The notes below the pieces were generated by a model. The model was not told where the DNA came from and made no database searches. It was given only the letters and a program-made list of their open reading frames with translations. A DNA stretch of 64,000 nt, taken from contig NZ_AP024655.1 of NCBI RefSeq assembly GCF_019977355.1, positions 3,782,001 through 3,846,000 on the forward strand, in the 5' to 3' direction. The position numbers and the translations under genes are program-made. The DNA is from Arthrobacter sp. NicSoilB8 (GTDB lineage Bacteria > Actinomycetota > Actinomycetes > Actinomycetales > Micrococcaceae). Positions 25,300 to 33,848 of the stretch are shown here, in pieces (within the stretch, counting starts at the first letter, position 1; each line of letters starts with the position of its first letter).

Positions 25300-26769
25300 A
25301 TGCCACGACGCTACTTGGCTTCGTTTGTTGCGGCTCTGCTATTGGCACCGTGGTTGGCAGTCGGCTCCGCTTCTCCTGCCCGCGCGTTCTGCCTAGAAAT
25401 CACCGTCGCTATCAGTGTCCATTGCGGTGGCCAAGGACATAACACAATTACCGATAGAGCGTTGCATTTCCTGTCGCCAGGAGTGCGTTCCCACATCAAA
25501 AATGCGAATAGGGCTCAGGACATCGATGCCGGCGGCCGCCCCGAACTTCACTTCACGAACTGCCTATTCACGAGAAGCACGAATTATATTCGGAGCCAAT
25601 ATGATCAGGTCGTAGGCGCTATCTCGCCTCCAACCTCAATCGCTCTGACCGACGGTCTCGCTGCGGCAGGGCGTTGGGGACAGCTGCTACATCCAGTTCA
25701 GGACTTCTACCCCCACTCTCCTTGGGTGGATCCCAGGCCTGTCGGATTGGGCTTCGGCACCACGTACCCGCAGCGCTTGCTTGACTCGGGCCTCGGAAAC
25801 TGGCGCCTGCTCGGCGCATACGAAAAGCTGATTCCGGCCGACCCCGTCAACAGCGATATCGTGACGGTCCAGGGCAACCCCTGGGGTGTTATCGAATTGC
25901 CCAGAGGCCCATCCGGGAATCCGAAATCTGCCGTGCCGAACGTGTGGCCGTTCTATGCTGATCGGCAAAGAGGACTAATGACCTCCAGCGCGGCGCCTTT
26001 TACTAATGGTGACGGCCAGTGTCCCCCTGCCGGCCGAGGATCCTTCGGTTCCGATGTTCTTGGTACCACGTGCATTGATAAGGAGAGCGTCTGCATACGA
26101 CACGGCGGTAGAGAATGTCATTCCCTTATTCTTCGCACCCCGATCTTCGATAACTGTCTGCAACATGACGTCGATACAAGATTCGGTTGGAAACCGGCGT
26201 TCGATTCCGCCGTCGCGCAAACGGAACATGAGTGGTGCCGCCTACTCCACATGACTCGCGATCGAAGAGCATACAACGCTGTAAGCATCCCTATGGCCCT
26301 CTGGGTGGCCCCGAATACGACCCCCCACCCCGCCGGCACACCATGTGCTCCCGAACACAAACGGGACATTGACCTAAGCCTGACTATTGAAGTCGAGTCG
26401 GCGCGGGGAAGCCCTAATAGTCCCATTTTTGATCCCACCAACCTAGTGTTCGTGGCCTACACGGGGGACTTTCGCCAGTCTGTACGGACACACGTCGTAA
26501 CGGGTCGGAAAACGACCCGCTCATTAGATGTCTGCATCAATCGTGACGATACGCTCGTGGCAACGTTGTGGGGGTGGTTAGACCAAGGCTACTCGTCCTT
26601 GTTGGGCGGCGGCGACAACAGCTATGACCCGTGGGAGCCGGTCTTGGGAGGAATGACCAAATCGTTCGCTGGCCCTAATTTGAGTATTGAGGAGGAGTGG
26701 AGGAACGCCGACCTGCGACTGAAGCTCAAGATCGAGCCCGACCTGTCGAATGACTGCCCCAACCAGTAG
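25300..26769 (+). CDS. Secreted Het-C / zinc-dependent phospholipase C-like protein
   Basis: 489 residues from ATG at 25300 (AGGAG upstream). A clear Sec signal peptide is present: MPRRY, a hydrophobic core and an ASPARA-F cleavage site. The mature N-terminus has GHNTITDRALHFLSPGV, then ELHFTNCLF, and LAAAGRWGQLLHPVQDFYPH followed by SPWVD. The (L/I)H-x-VQDF(Y)xHSxW motif is the metal-binding helix of the S1-P1/phospholipase C superfamily, also seen in fungal Het-C-like proteins. The C-terminal half is cysteine-containing and beta-rich, probably a calcium/C2-like or binding module (SLDVCINRDDTLVATLWGWL). It is flanked by HA copies 2 and 3, so it may be a cassette. The substrate is unknown. 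Confidence 0.72.
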   Translation: MPRRYLASFVAALLLAPWLAVGSASPARAFCLEITVAISVHCGGQGHNTITDRALHFLSPGVRSHIKNANRAQDIDAGGRPELHFTNCLFTRSTNYIRSQYDQVVGAISPPTSIALTDGLAAAGRWGQLLHPVQDFYPHSPWVDPRPVGLGFGTTYPQRLLDSGLGNWRLLGAYEKLIPADPVNSDIVTVQGNPWGVIELPRGPSGNPKSAVPNVWPFYADRQRGLMTSSAAPFTNGDGQCPPAGRGSFGSDVLGTTCIDKESVCIRHGGRECHSLILRTPIFDNCLQHDVDTRFGWKPAFDSAVAQTEHEWCRLLHMTRDRRAYNAVSIPMALWVAPNTTPHPAGTPCAPEHKRDIDLSLTIEVESARGSPNSPIFDPTNLVFVAYTGDFRQSVRTHVVTGRKTTRSLDVCINRDDTLVATLWGWLDQGYSSLLGGGDNSYDPWEPVLGGMTKSFAGPNLSIEEEWRNADLRLKLKIEPDLSNDCPNQ

Positions 26770-26924
26770 GTTGCGGCGGTTCGGTAGTTGACCGTCGGTG
26801 AAGATCCCATCGGGGCTGGCCGCGATACGGGGGGCGCTTCATGGACGACCGCGAATCGCAGGCACTACGCCCTTTGGACTTCGCGCCGAACGCCGAGTAA
26901 CGACGGCGAACTCCGCAGGGGCGC

Positions 26925-27062
26925 CGAGGACGAAGCCCGCTGGTACCACCGCCTCGCCACAGCTCGCGACGAAACTCGATCCCGTGAAGACCAAGTTCTT
27001 GGACGACGGCGTTCCCGGATGGCAGGTCGGGAGTACCCTGGCACCGCCCTCCCGGCGGTGAT
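26925..27062 (+). pseudogene. HA-domain gene, damaged copy 3
   Basis: Short pieces of the HA domain persist in two frames: EDEARWYHRLA matches VEDKARWHDRLA of copy 1, and LDPVKTKFLDDGVPGWQVG matches its LDPPKVKLIDDAVSGWQTG. The central WLHTQR part is deleted. This is the most eroded of the three copies and marks the right edge of the Het-C-like cassette. Confidence 0.7.
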
Positions 27063-27254
27063 TGGGAAGGTTGTGCCCGCTGTAGGCAGGCGAGCCCTGA
27101 CGCAGTTAGAGGCTGGGTGGTTTCCAGCCAAGGCCGCAATGTGGCTGTTTTTGACGGTTGCAGCGTGGTTGATGAAATCGTCCATAATCTGGCTGAATGC
27201 ATGTGCCGGCTGACGGAACAACGCATACGGCTCAGCGCAGGAGGACTCGCGTCG

Positions 27255-27899
27255 TCATCGAATTCTCGAGTTCGGTTGGGGGCTCAGCACATAGTCGTTG
27301 CCGAAGTTGTTGTCCCAGTAGGTGTTCCCCGAGCTGTGGTCCCGATAGTAAGCAGCGAATCTCACAGGCTGAAGTCCTGTGAAGTCGGGCGTTATGAACT
27401 GCCATTTTTCGACTATCCCCAGGTTGTTGTAGGCCTGCTCAATGGAGGTGCCTACGTAGTGGGCGGGCACGTCCTGCCACGCGGTTCCGCCGTCGGTCGA
27501 CATTCGGATGCCTACGTCTTTGTAGGGGGATAGGTTGTCGACGTAGATGTCACCCGTTACGTCTCGCTGGTTGGCTGCTAGACCCGCAAACCTTGTCGTG
27601 GCACCGAAGAGGGCGATGTGACCCCCCGTAATCGTGTTGAGGGCACCGGTTTTGTAATTTTGCCCGTACTGGCTGTCCCAGTAGGTGGTGCCGTTCACCG
27701 TGTACGAGAGTGCGAATTCATCGGCACTGGGGGGTGATGTGTTCGGCGTCCCTGTTGTGAAGATGTCGTGGTCCCCGTGCCATTCAATCCACGACAGCTG
27801 ATGTTGCTTCCATGGACCAAAGCCCTCGCGGTAATGCAGGAGAACTTTTTTGTCGTATCCAAGATTGGCCACTTTGGCTATCGCGTAGGTGTAGGACAC
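27255..27899 (-). CDS. Tandem CBM21-like carbohydrate-binding protein
   Basis: 214 residues from GTG at 27899, with GGAGGAA upstream. Two CBM21-like modules are visible. The first has VANLGYDKKVLLHYREGFGP, then FALSYTVNGTTYWDSQYGQN. The second begins VDNLSPYKDVGIRMSTDGGT and ends FAAYYRDHSSGNTYWDNNFG. The K(x)VxxRxxxDGxxW and YWDNNxGxNY motifs belong to starch/glycogen-binding CBM21 domains. There is no catalytic domain and no signal peptide. It is the last gene of the minus-strand block that includes the GMC oxidoreductase 154 bp upstream. A role as carbohydrate-targeting subunit is plausible. Confidence 0.75.
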   Translation of the reverse strand: MSYTYAIAKVANLGYDKKVLLHYREGFGPWKQHQLSWIEWHGDHDIFTTGTPNTSPPSADEFALSYTVNGTTYWDSQYGQNYKTGALNTITGGHIALFGATTRFAGLAANQRDVTGDIYVDNLSPYKDVGIRMSTDGGTAWQDVPAHYVGTSIEQAYNNLGIVEKWQFITPDFTGLQPVRFAAYYRDHSSGNTYWDNNFGNDYVLSPQPNSRIR

Positions 27900-28053
27900 G
27901 TGAATTCCTCCGCCAGGGGAGAACTGCTGAGAAGTGGCGTACGCAAGCCGCAGCCCGTTTGGATCAGGAATCGTAATCCCCTCCTAATTTTTGGTGAGGT
28001 ATTGAACTATCTGCAAAGGCACAGATCGGGCTTTCGCCCGCCCTGAAGACGAT

Positions 28054-30867
28054 TCAAGGTTTGACGGCGATGTGGCGGAATGCAACAGCTGCCCCGCTGT
28101 AGGACTGCAGCCCGATATAGCCCGCTGGTCGGCCGCCCATCGACGAGATGCCTCGGGCCGGATCCGTGTTCTTGAAGGTGGTTGTCCGTGTTTTAGCTCC
28201 TGACTCAAGATCCGTGAGATCAACCGTGTAGTTGTCGCCGCGGACATCAATCTCGTACTCGTACCACCGTCCCGGAACCAGGTTTGGCCCAGGCTGGTAG
28301 GCCTGCAGAGCTGCGTCGAATCCGCCGCTTGGAATAGAGTCGCCGGCCGGGATCTTGTAAATCGCGCCCGTCCGGTTTTTGCGCAGTCCGTTGGGTTCAG
28401 GCACGAGGCCGTAGAAGTCCCGGCGGGGATCGCCTTTGGCGAGATCATCAATCTGGATTTCGAAGCCCGAGTGCACGGCGCCCCACGCGCGATTCTGGGC
28501 GAACTGCTTCCCGTCGCCGGCGTCTTGGATGCGTTGAGCGATGGTCTGAGTTGGCTTCACCGTCGGGTCCTGAAACCGCACGAAGATGCCGCTGTTGTGG
28601 CTGGACGGATCTGCTATGCGGAACTGGACTCGCAGGGTGAAGTCATCGAAAGCCTCGCGCGAGTAGTAGAGAAGTCCAAAGTCCCTGTCTCCGTAGGTCA
28701 CGATTTCTCCATCGATGAGTGCGAATCCGTTGCTCGCATCGGGACTAGTTCTGGTCCAGTCCGTGTTGAAGGAGCGTGCCGTTCCGTCGAATAGCACCCG
28801 CCAAGGTGCGGCAAGGGTGAACGCTTGCGGGCGGGGAAGTACCTGGTCCGCCAAAAGCGTTACCGTCCGGCGGGACAGCGCCGTGCCGGTCAACATGGGG
28901 TTTGGGGAACCGCTTCGCGGGAAGAGGGCAGGGCCCGCCACATAGCAGTTCGTCGTGTCATGGACTCGGCCGAAGCCGTTGGTTACACCTTGTCCGGGGT
29001 CGTCATTCATCCAGAGGGTGCCCGCTTCGTGGTGGGTCGTGCCGAGCCGGTCGCGGCGGTTTCCATACGGGTGGAGTGTGGCGAGGTCCGCGGCGGTGGC
29101 GCCAGCGGGGACGGGGATGGTCTGGGCGCCAGCGGCCACAATGATTTCAAACGGCTGACCGTTGGCGAAGATCAGTGCCACGTCGTCTGTGAACGAATCC
29201 ATCGCCTCCCAAATGTCGCGGTCCAATTGTGTCGCTGGGCTGCCACCCGCGGGCTGGCGCGAGTCCCCAATGTCAACAAATGCTTTGGGCCGTCCGTATT
29301 CTGCATCCGCCGGCGACGTTGCAAGTGCAACAAAGCTGTCCGGGTTCTGCGGCGTCATTTCGCCGATCCCGCGAAGGGTAATCACCACCGTACTGTCGTC
29401 AGCCTGCTGTAAGGCTCTTAGCTGCTCCAGGCTGGGAACTTTCTTGAACAGCTCAGCCTCGGAATTGTTGCCAAATCGTCCGAGTCCCGAGGCCGTGATC
29501 TGCAGGTGGAAGTATCGGTCTACACTGCCGCTGGCCACTCTGCCCTTAATGAACAACGCCGAGACCTGCAGTGCTCGTAACGCAGCCGGACCCAGGGCAG
29601 GAAGCGCGGCAGCGATGGAGGCGCGCGGAATTCGGATATTGAGGTTTGATCGGAGGTGGGCAATCAGGTTCTTGCCCATGCGTCCGGCCGCCCGTCCGGC
29701 CAGCGACGACTTGAATGTCGTCAGGGCTACCCGGGTGGTTTCGATGGTGCCCAGAGCAAGCACGACGGCGCTCTGCCGGCCGTCCGGCATCGGCGGTGCC
29801 AGCGGTACGACTCGCTCGTTGCCAGCATCGTCCATGACCCGAACGCCGGTGACGCGCACCCAGTTGTCCTGCTGGGTTTCCGTGACCAGTTCCAGCACCT
29901 GACATTTGGGTACCACCATCAAGCGTTTGCGGGCGTCAGCGTCAGTTCCGACGCCATCGGACTCCGCAGCGGCCGAACGTGAAGCCTGTACAAGGAGCGG
30001 CATGGCGCTGAATTTGTTGACCGGAAATAGACCGGGGTCCGCCACCGATTGGACGGCCAACGGTGCTTCCAGCTTGAGCATGTTGAGAAGATCCGCTCTC
30101 GAGGGTGCAGGCACTCCACCGTTCAGCTCGAGGGAAAGGAATTCCCCCAGTTCGGCCGCGGTCGGGGCCCGACCATTCCTGCGACGAAATGCGCGTACCA
30201 CAGGATGGTTCCGCAGAGCCGACAGCGGGAGCGATGCAAATGGGAGGCCAGCGCCCGAACCGGCGACAATCCCGTCAAACAACATCTGTCGAAGTGCCTG
30301 GTGCAACGGACCATAGACGAAGTCATTCGTTGAGTTGACCCCAATCTGGTCCCCGGCGTCGTAGAAGTAGGGGTCTTGAAGCTCCGAGATCACGCCAGGC
30401 GGCCAGCCGCTCATCTCCTCGTTTCCACCCGGTACCACCTGCTCATCCGCACCGGGCGGCTCATCCTGGAGAAATTCAGGCGACCACCCGCCCCACGCCA
30501 GAGAGCGGCCCCCTAGTGCATAAAGCAGGCCTGCATACCCCAGGTCAGAGTTCGGCCTCACAACCCATGGCACCCGCATACCAGGCTCGCCGCCCATGAA
30601 AGGCAGGTTTTGCACGTGCTCAGGCAAGACGAACGGCCCCTGCTCCAACACCAGGATGCGTCGGCTGCGCATAGGGTCGCGCATGAATAAGCCGTTTGCA
30701 ACGACCGATCCAAACGAGCCGCCTCCTATCACCACAACGTCGAAATCCCGGCGCTTACCGGCCACCGTCGGGACGGTGCTGTCCAGAGCCTCCTGGAGCG
30801 TATTGCAGAGGTAACGCCCCATATTGTCAAGACTAAAAGCTGTCGTTTGAGCGAGAAGGGGCCCCAT
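28054..30867 (-). CDS. GMC-type FAD oxidoreductase fused to DUF1080 domain
   Basis: 937 residues, ATG at 30867 with AGGACG upstream. FDVVVIGGGSFGSVVANGLF (near 42-61) is the FAD-binding Rossmann loop. The GMC C-terminal domain appears near residues 630-720, with THHEAGTLWM as the active-site His region, GPALFPRSGSPNPMLTGTAL, and an Asn in the usual second position. From about residue 745 a separate beta-sandwich begins (LFDGTARSFNTDWTR, DFTLRVQFRIADPSSHNSGI), typical of DUF1080 (3-keto-disaccharide hydrolase-like). Such a fusion links oxidation of a sugar or alcohol with binding or hydrolysis of the oxidised product. No signal peptide is apparent. Confidence 0.85.
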   Translation of the reverse strand: MGPLLAQTTAFSLDNMGRYLCNTLQEALDSTVPTVAGKRRDFDVVVIGGGSFGSVVANGLFMRDPMRSRRILVLEQGPFVLPEHVQNLPFMGGEPGMRVPWVVRPNSDLGYAGLLYALGGRSLAWGGWSPEFLQDEPPGADEQVVPGGNEEMSGWPPGVISELQDPYFYDAGDQIGVNSTNDFVYGPLHQALRQMLFDGIVAGSGAGLPFASLPLSALRNHPVVRAFRRRNGRAPTAAELGEFLSLELNGGVPAPSRADLLNMLKLEAPLAVQSVADPGLFPVNKFSAMPLLVQASRSAAAESDGVGTDADARKRLMVVPKCQVLELVTETQQDNWVRVTGVRVMDDAGNERVVPLAPPMPDGRQSAVVLALGTIETTRVALTTFKSSLAGRAAGRMGKNLIAHLRSNLNIRIPRASIAAALPALGPAALRALQVSALFIKGRVASGSVDRYFHLQITASGLGRFGNNSEAELFKKVPSLEQLRALQQADDSTVVITLRGIGEMTPQNPDSFVALATSPADAEYGRPKAFVDIGDSRQPAGGSPATQLDRDIWEAMDSFTDDVALIFANGQPFEIIVAAGAQTIPVPAGATAADLATLHPYGNRRDRLGTTHHEAGTLWMNDDPGQGVTNGFGRVHDTTNCYVAGPALFPRSGSPNPMLTGTALSRRTVTLLADQVLPRPQAFTLAAPWRVLFDGTARSFNTDWTRTSPDASNGFALIDGEIVTYGDRDFGLLYYSREAFDDFTLRVQFRIADPSSHNSGIFVRFQDPTVKPTQTIAQRIQDAGDGKQFAQNRAWGAVHSGFEIQIDDLAKGDPRRDFYGLVPEPNGLRKNRTGAIYKIPAGDSIPSGGFDAALQAYQPGPNLVPGRWYEYEIDVRGDNYTVDLTDLESGAKTRTTTFKNTDPARGISSMGGRPAGYIGLQSYSGAAVAFRHIAVKP

Positions 30868-31102
30868 GTCATCGTCCTAAACTGCCATCGCGGGATACGG
30901 CGCCGGTCCGGGCTCTAAAAGTCAGCCGACGAAAGTGCCTGGCGCCATTCTTCGCGATAGCAGCCGGACCAAAACGAGTGACGAGTCCAATGTTGCCCAC
31001 CTTGGCAGATGCTGGCAAGAGGGCGAGGAAGCGGCTTGGCTCCACACCAGGCAACCTCACCCGCTCGAAGAGGCCAGAACCGAATGCCGATTCGTTAAGC
31101 GG

Positions 31103-31246
31103 TTGTCCGTCGACTACTTTGATGGCCGCATCGACTTGAACGAGCACGTGATCAAGGACGTCACCAGCACCTACGTCGTGCGGGTCTCCGGTGACTCCAT
31201 GGAGGGCGCCAGCATCAGCGACGCCGGGGAACGGATCGTGAACCGG
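31103..31246 (+). pseudogene. umuD/S24 peptidase fragment
   Basis: The + frame reads LSVDYFDGRIDLNEHVIKDV, then TSTYVVRVSGDSMEGASISD and AGERIVNR. This is the central part of UmuD-like S24 self-cleaving proteins, including the SGDSM serine motif, but without the downstream lysine region and with a foreign N-terminus. It lies between the two ends of minus-strand genes and is too short to function. It shows that a DNA-damage-response gene was once here. Confidence 0.7.
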
Positions 31247-31412
31247 CAATGTAGCGGACGACAACGCCGGTCTCATGGAGTAAGTCGGTCTATATGTGAG
31301 CTTCCGTCCCGACACGCTGACCCCGGACATGGCCGGTGCAACCCGCCAAATCACTGCCCACGATCCGGGATAGGACCCCTGCACCTGAGCTGACCGGATA
31401 CCCACTTGCCAT

Positions 31413-32669
31413 CTAATATCCAAGATCGAGTACCGTGTCAGAGTAGCCGACGGCGGTGACTTCACCGGTTGGGTCCTCAAAATCGGTCCATTTCTTCGTT
31501 TCTGGATCGAATATCCGCTTTGCCCGAAGGGTCACTATCGTTGGCGTGTCCGTGGGGAAAGGTGTGACGTCCACGGCCTGCCCGTTGACGTCGTAGCTAT
31601 GCAGCCGTACTTCGCCCTGTACTGGAGCACTGGTGAGGCCGTCAGTGGCCTTAACAACGACCTTTGTGGGTTGCCCCAGCTTCACGGGGTAGGGCAGGAC
31701 GAACGCGTGCAGCGGACGGATGGTCGGCTGGTAGGAGAGGCGAAGAGTAGCCTGTCGCGACGCCCGGTCGATGTTGACAACCTCTGCGTGAGCCTTGGGC
31801 ATTCCGTTGGCCAGTTCATCGGTGCGCTCGAACACGGCTCCTGGAGGAAAGAATCGCTGCCCGCTGGCGCTGGCCATGAGCCACGATCTGTTAGCGTCGA
31901 GGCGATGCACGAGGACGACGGGTGAGCCGATTCCGGCATCCCAATCCTCGTTTATACGAAGTTCAACGTAGTACGGGCCCACGCGGGCGACCAAGAAGCC
32001 TGGTAGGTCGCGGCGGTGGTGCGGGCGCAACGTCACTTGCTCGTCGAACCAGCCAGTTCGGACCCAAACTCGCTCCGGATCAAGCCAGCCGCGTGCAGCC
32101 ATATTCGCCGCATTGAGACCGGGTCCGACTTGCGCGAATGTCGGGTTGCCGGCCCAAGCGGCATTCAACGCACTCATCACGTCCCATCGATCCTGGTATT
32201 CAGCCGCTACACCGTCGGCCATGGAGTGATCGAGCCCATACCCATGACCGACCTCCTGAGCAAGAATCCGCGGAGCTGTCCCGAGGCTGTCGGCAACAGC
32301 CGCACGCCCGTTCTGCACACCGAACGTTTCGAAAGGTACATTCGTGCAAACCAGCACGCCCCAGAACGCAGACAAGTCCACCCCGTTGGCTGCGGCAGCA
32401 AGCCTGGCGTCGTCAACGATTTGACCTCGACCTTTCGCATAGGCTTCCGCTTTGGTTTCGGGAAGCGTGAACCAGCCGAATATCTGCGAGCCACCGATGT
32501 CGATGTTTCCGTGAGAGTAGACCCGAAAGAAGTCAACGACGTTGGAGAGCCCTACGCCTGCACTCGTGAACAGGTTCCGATAGTAGATGAGTGGAAATGG
32601 CTCATCATTGTTGTCGGCGAACTTGCAGAGGAGGACTGCCCACGGTGTCGCAGCCTGGGTCGTTGCCAT
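31413..32669 (-). CDS. M6-like metalloprotease homologue with altered zinc motif
   Basis: 418 residues from ATG at 32669 (GAGGG upstream). VVDFFRVYSHGNIDIGGSQI, then FGWFTLPETKAEAYAKGRGQ, and VLVCTNVPFETFGVQNGRA resemble the immune-inhibitor-A/M6 family. Where HExxHxxGxxH is expected, it reads LAQEVGHGYGLDHS (Gln138, Glu139, His142, His148), so the first zinc ligand is Gln. The C-terminal 100 residues form an Ig-like domain (KVVVKATDGLTSAPVQGEVR). No signal peptide. It may be a binding pseudo-enzyme or use an unusual metal site. It is in the same direction as, and 85 bp from, its upstream neighbour. Confidence 0.75.
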   Translation of the reverse strand: MATTQAATPWAVLLCKFADNNDEPFPLIYYRNLFTSAGVGLSNVVDFFRVYSHGNIDIGGSQIFGWFTLPETKAEAYAKGRGQIVDDARLAAAANGVDLSAFWGVLVCTNVPFETFGVQNGRAAVADSLGTAPRILAQEVGHGYGLDHSMADGVAAEYQDRWDVMSALNAAWAGNPTFAQVGPGLNAANMAARGWLDPERVWVRTGWFDEQVTLRPHHRRDLPGFLVARVGPYYVELRINEDWDAGIGSPVVLVHRLDANRSWLMASASGQRFFPPGAVFERTDELANGMPKAHAEVVNIDRASRQATLRLSYQPTIRPLHAFVLPYPVKLGQPTKVVVKATDGLTSAPVQGEVRLHSYDVNGQAVDVTPFPTDTPTIVTLRAKRIFDPETKKWTDFEDPTGEVTAVGYSDTVLDLGY

Positions 32670-32754
32670 TGGCGAGCCCTCATTCCTTTACCTGGGCCGC
32701 CGGCCCGGTTCCACGGAAGGAAATCGATCCAACTCCGGCGGCCGTACTCACTTC

Positions 32755-33243
32755 TTAACTGAATGGAACGGCCGGCAACTCTAGCTCGCTCGGCCTGGAA
32801 GGTATCAAGTCGGAACGCATGAGAAATTCTGATTCAACCGCGAACATCACGTCGTCCTGTATGTCCTGCACCCTGGTGTTGCGGCGGATCAGAGCGGCCA
32901 GCGTAGTTCGTTGAAGGTCACTGATGTCATCAGCAGACATGGCTAGGTTGTTCTGCCGTTCGAAGATCTGAATGCCATGGCTGAGAAACATCGCCCCTAC
33001 GCCGACCCAGTCACTGAGACCACTCCGATCGGGAACGAATCTTGTCTGCCTGCAAAAACTACTACTGATGACTCGGGCATTCGGTCTGTCGGCGCCTGAA
33101 TGCCGTGAAACGCGGTCAGCGTACACGTCTGAAGACAGCCTTATGAACTGTTCACCGATGCTTCCCCTACGAGGACGATCAGAATTGGCGTCCGAGCCGT
33201 CAAACTTACGGTTCGGGGGAAGCAGGTGCGTCGGTACGTCCAT
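32755..33243 (-). CDS. Truncated animal-haem-peroxidase-like protein
   Basis: 162 residues from ATG at 33243, with AAAGGAA upstream; the longer open frame to 33504 overlaps the neighbour and looks non-coding. The N-terminal 100 residues resemble the start of animal haem peroxidases: KFDGSDANSDRPRRGSIGEQ, FIRLSSDVYADRVSRHSGAD, PNARVISSSF, and LSDWVGVGAMFLSHGI, the counterpart of the WGQFxxHD distal-histidine helix. The large catalytic part with the proximal histidine is absent. In its place is a short helical tail (SADDISDLQRTTLAALIRRN). It may be a domesticated N-terminal module or a remnant. Spacing in the operon favours an expressed protein. Confidence 0.6.
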   Translation of the reverse strand: MDVPTHLLPPNRKFDGSDANSDRPRRGSIGEQFIRLSSDVYADRVSRHSGADRPNARVISSSFCRQTRFVPDRSGLSDWVGVGAMFLSHGIQIFERQNNLAMSADDISDLQRTTLAALIRRNTRVQDIQDDVMFAVESEFLMRSDLIPSRPSELELPAVPFS

Positions 33244-33289
33244 TGGTGTGTTCCTTTCCCTTGAAAGGCCAGCCGGTCGCTGTTTCTGT

Positions 33290-33835
33290 TCAAGCCTGTC
33301 GGCGGCCTCGTGTCTGCTGATCGTGGGCAGGGACTGCAGTAGGGTTCGGCGACTCCTCTGGCGGTTGGAATCCATCGGGCGTCCAGATGAGAATGAACGG
33401 GGCGTCTTCGTCAAAGTGCGTGATTTGAAGGAACATGCTCTGTTCGTTAACCAGCAAGTCCAGACGCATTTTCTCCGGCAGATCAATGCCGCGCGCAGCG
33501 GCAAAGCGGAACGGGTCTGTGGCCGCAGAGCGCGCTAGCTCCCGGTCAGCGGCAACCTCTGACAGAACCACTCCGACCCGATGGTCGCGACCTAACTCGA
33601 TCAGCCTCTGATGGATGCTTAGACTCCGCTCGAGGCGCTCTTGCTCAGCACGTAACGACGCCTCATCCGGCGGTTCCTTCTGAACGGGTTCGTCCGAATG
33701 GACAGCCCTGTCCGGATTCAGGCTTCTAGCAAGTGCGTCGAGTTGGGCCTTCAGCTGTTCGAGTTCTGACTCATGCTGGGCGACGTGAGGCGCAAGCGAC
33801 TCCAGCTGGGCCTCGGGGGTTTGCGGTGAGTCCAT
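33290..33835 (-). CDS. Coiled-coil protein with NHLP-leader-like C-terminal region
   Basis: 181 residues from ATG at 33835, with AAGGAGCG upstream. Residues 5-90 are a predicted coiled coil (LAPHVAQHESELEQLKAQLD, EASLRAEQERLERSLSIHQR). Residues about 115-165 read AATDPFRFAAARGIDLPEKM, then RLDLLVNEQSMFLQITHF, close in layout to nitrile-hydratase-like leader peptides (DPxxxAxxxGIxLPexxxxxVxEN). There is no obvious core peptide, and no maturation enzyme nearby, so it is probably not a RiPP precursor itself. It sits between the haem-peroxidase-like protein and the large binding protein with 13-46 bp gaps, so it belongs to this operon. Confidence 0.62.
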   Translation of the reverse strand: MDSPQTPEAQLESLAPHVAQHESELEQLKAQLDALARSLNPDRAVHSDEPVQKEPPDEASLRAEQERLERSLSIHQRLIELGRDHRVGVVLSEVAADRELARSAATDPFRFAAARGIDLPEKMRLDLLVNEQSMFLQITHFDEDAPFILIWTPDGFQPPEESPNPTAVPAHDQQTRGRRQA

Positions 33836-33848
33836 GCGAATGCGCTCC

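Noticed and set aside
30869..31480. 203-codon minus-strand frame between the GMC and M6-like genes
   Set aside because: It is antisense to the recognisable umuD-like fragment and overlaps the end of the M6-like gene; its own translation has no protein character.
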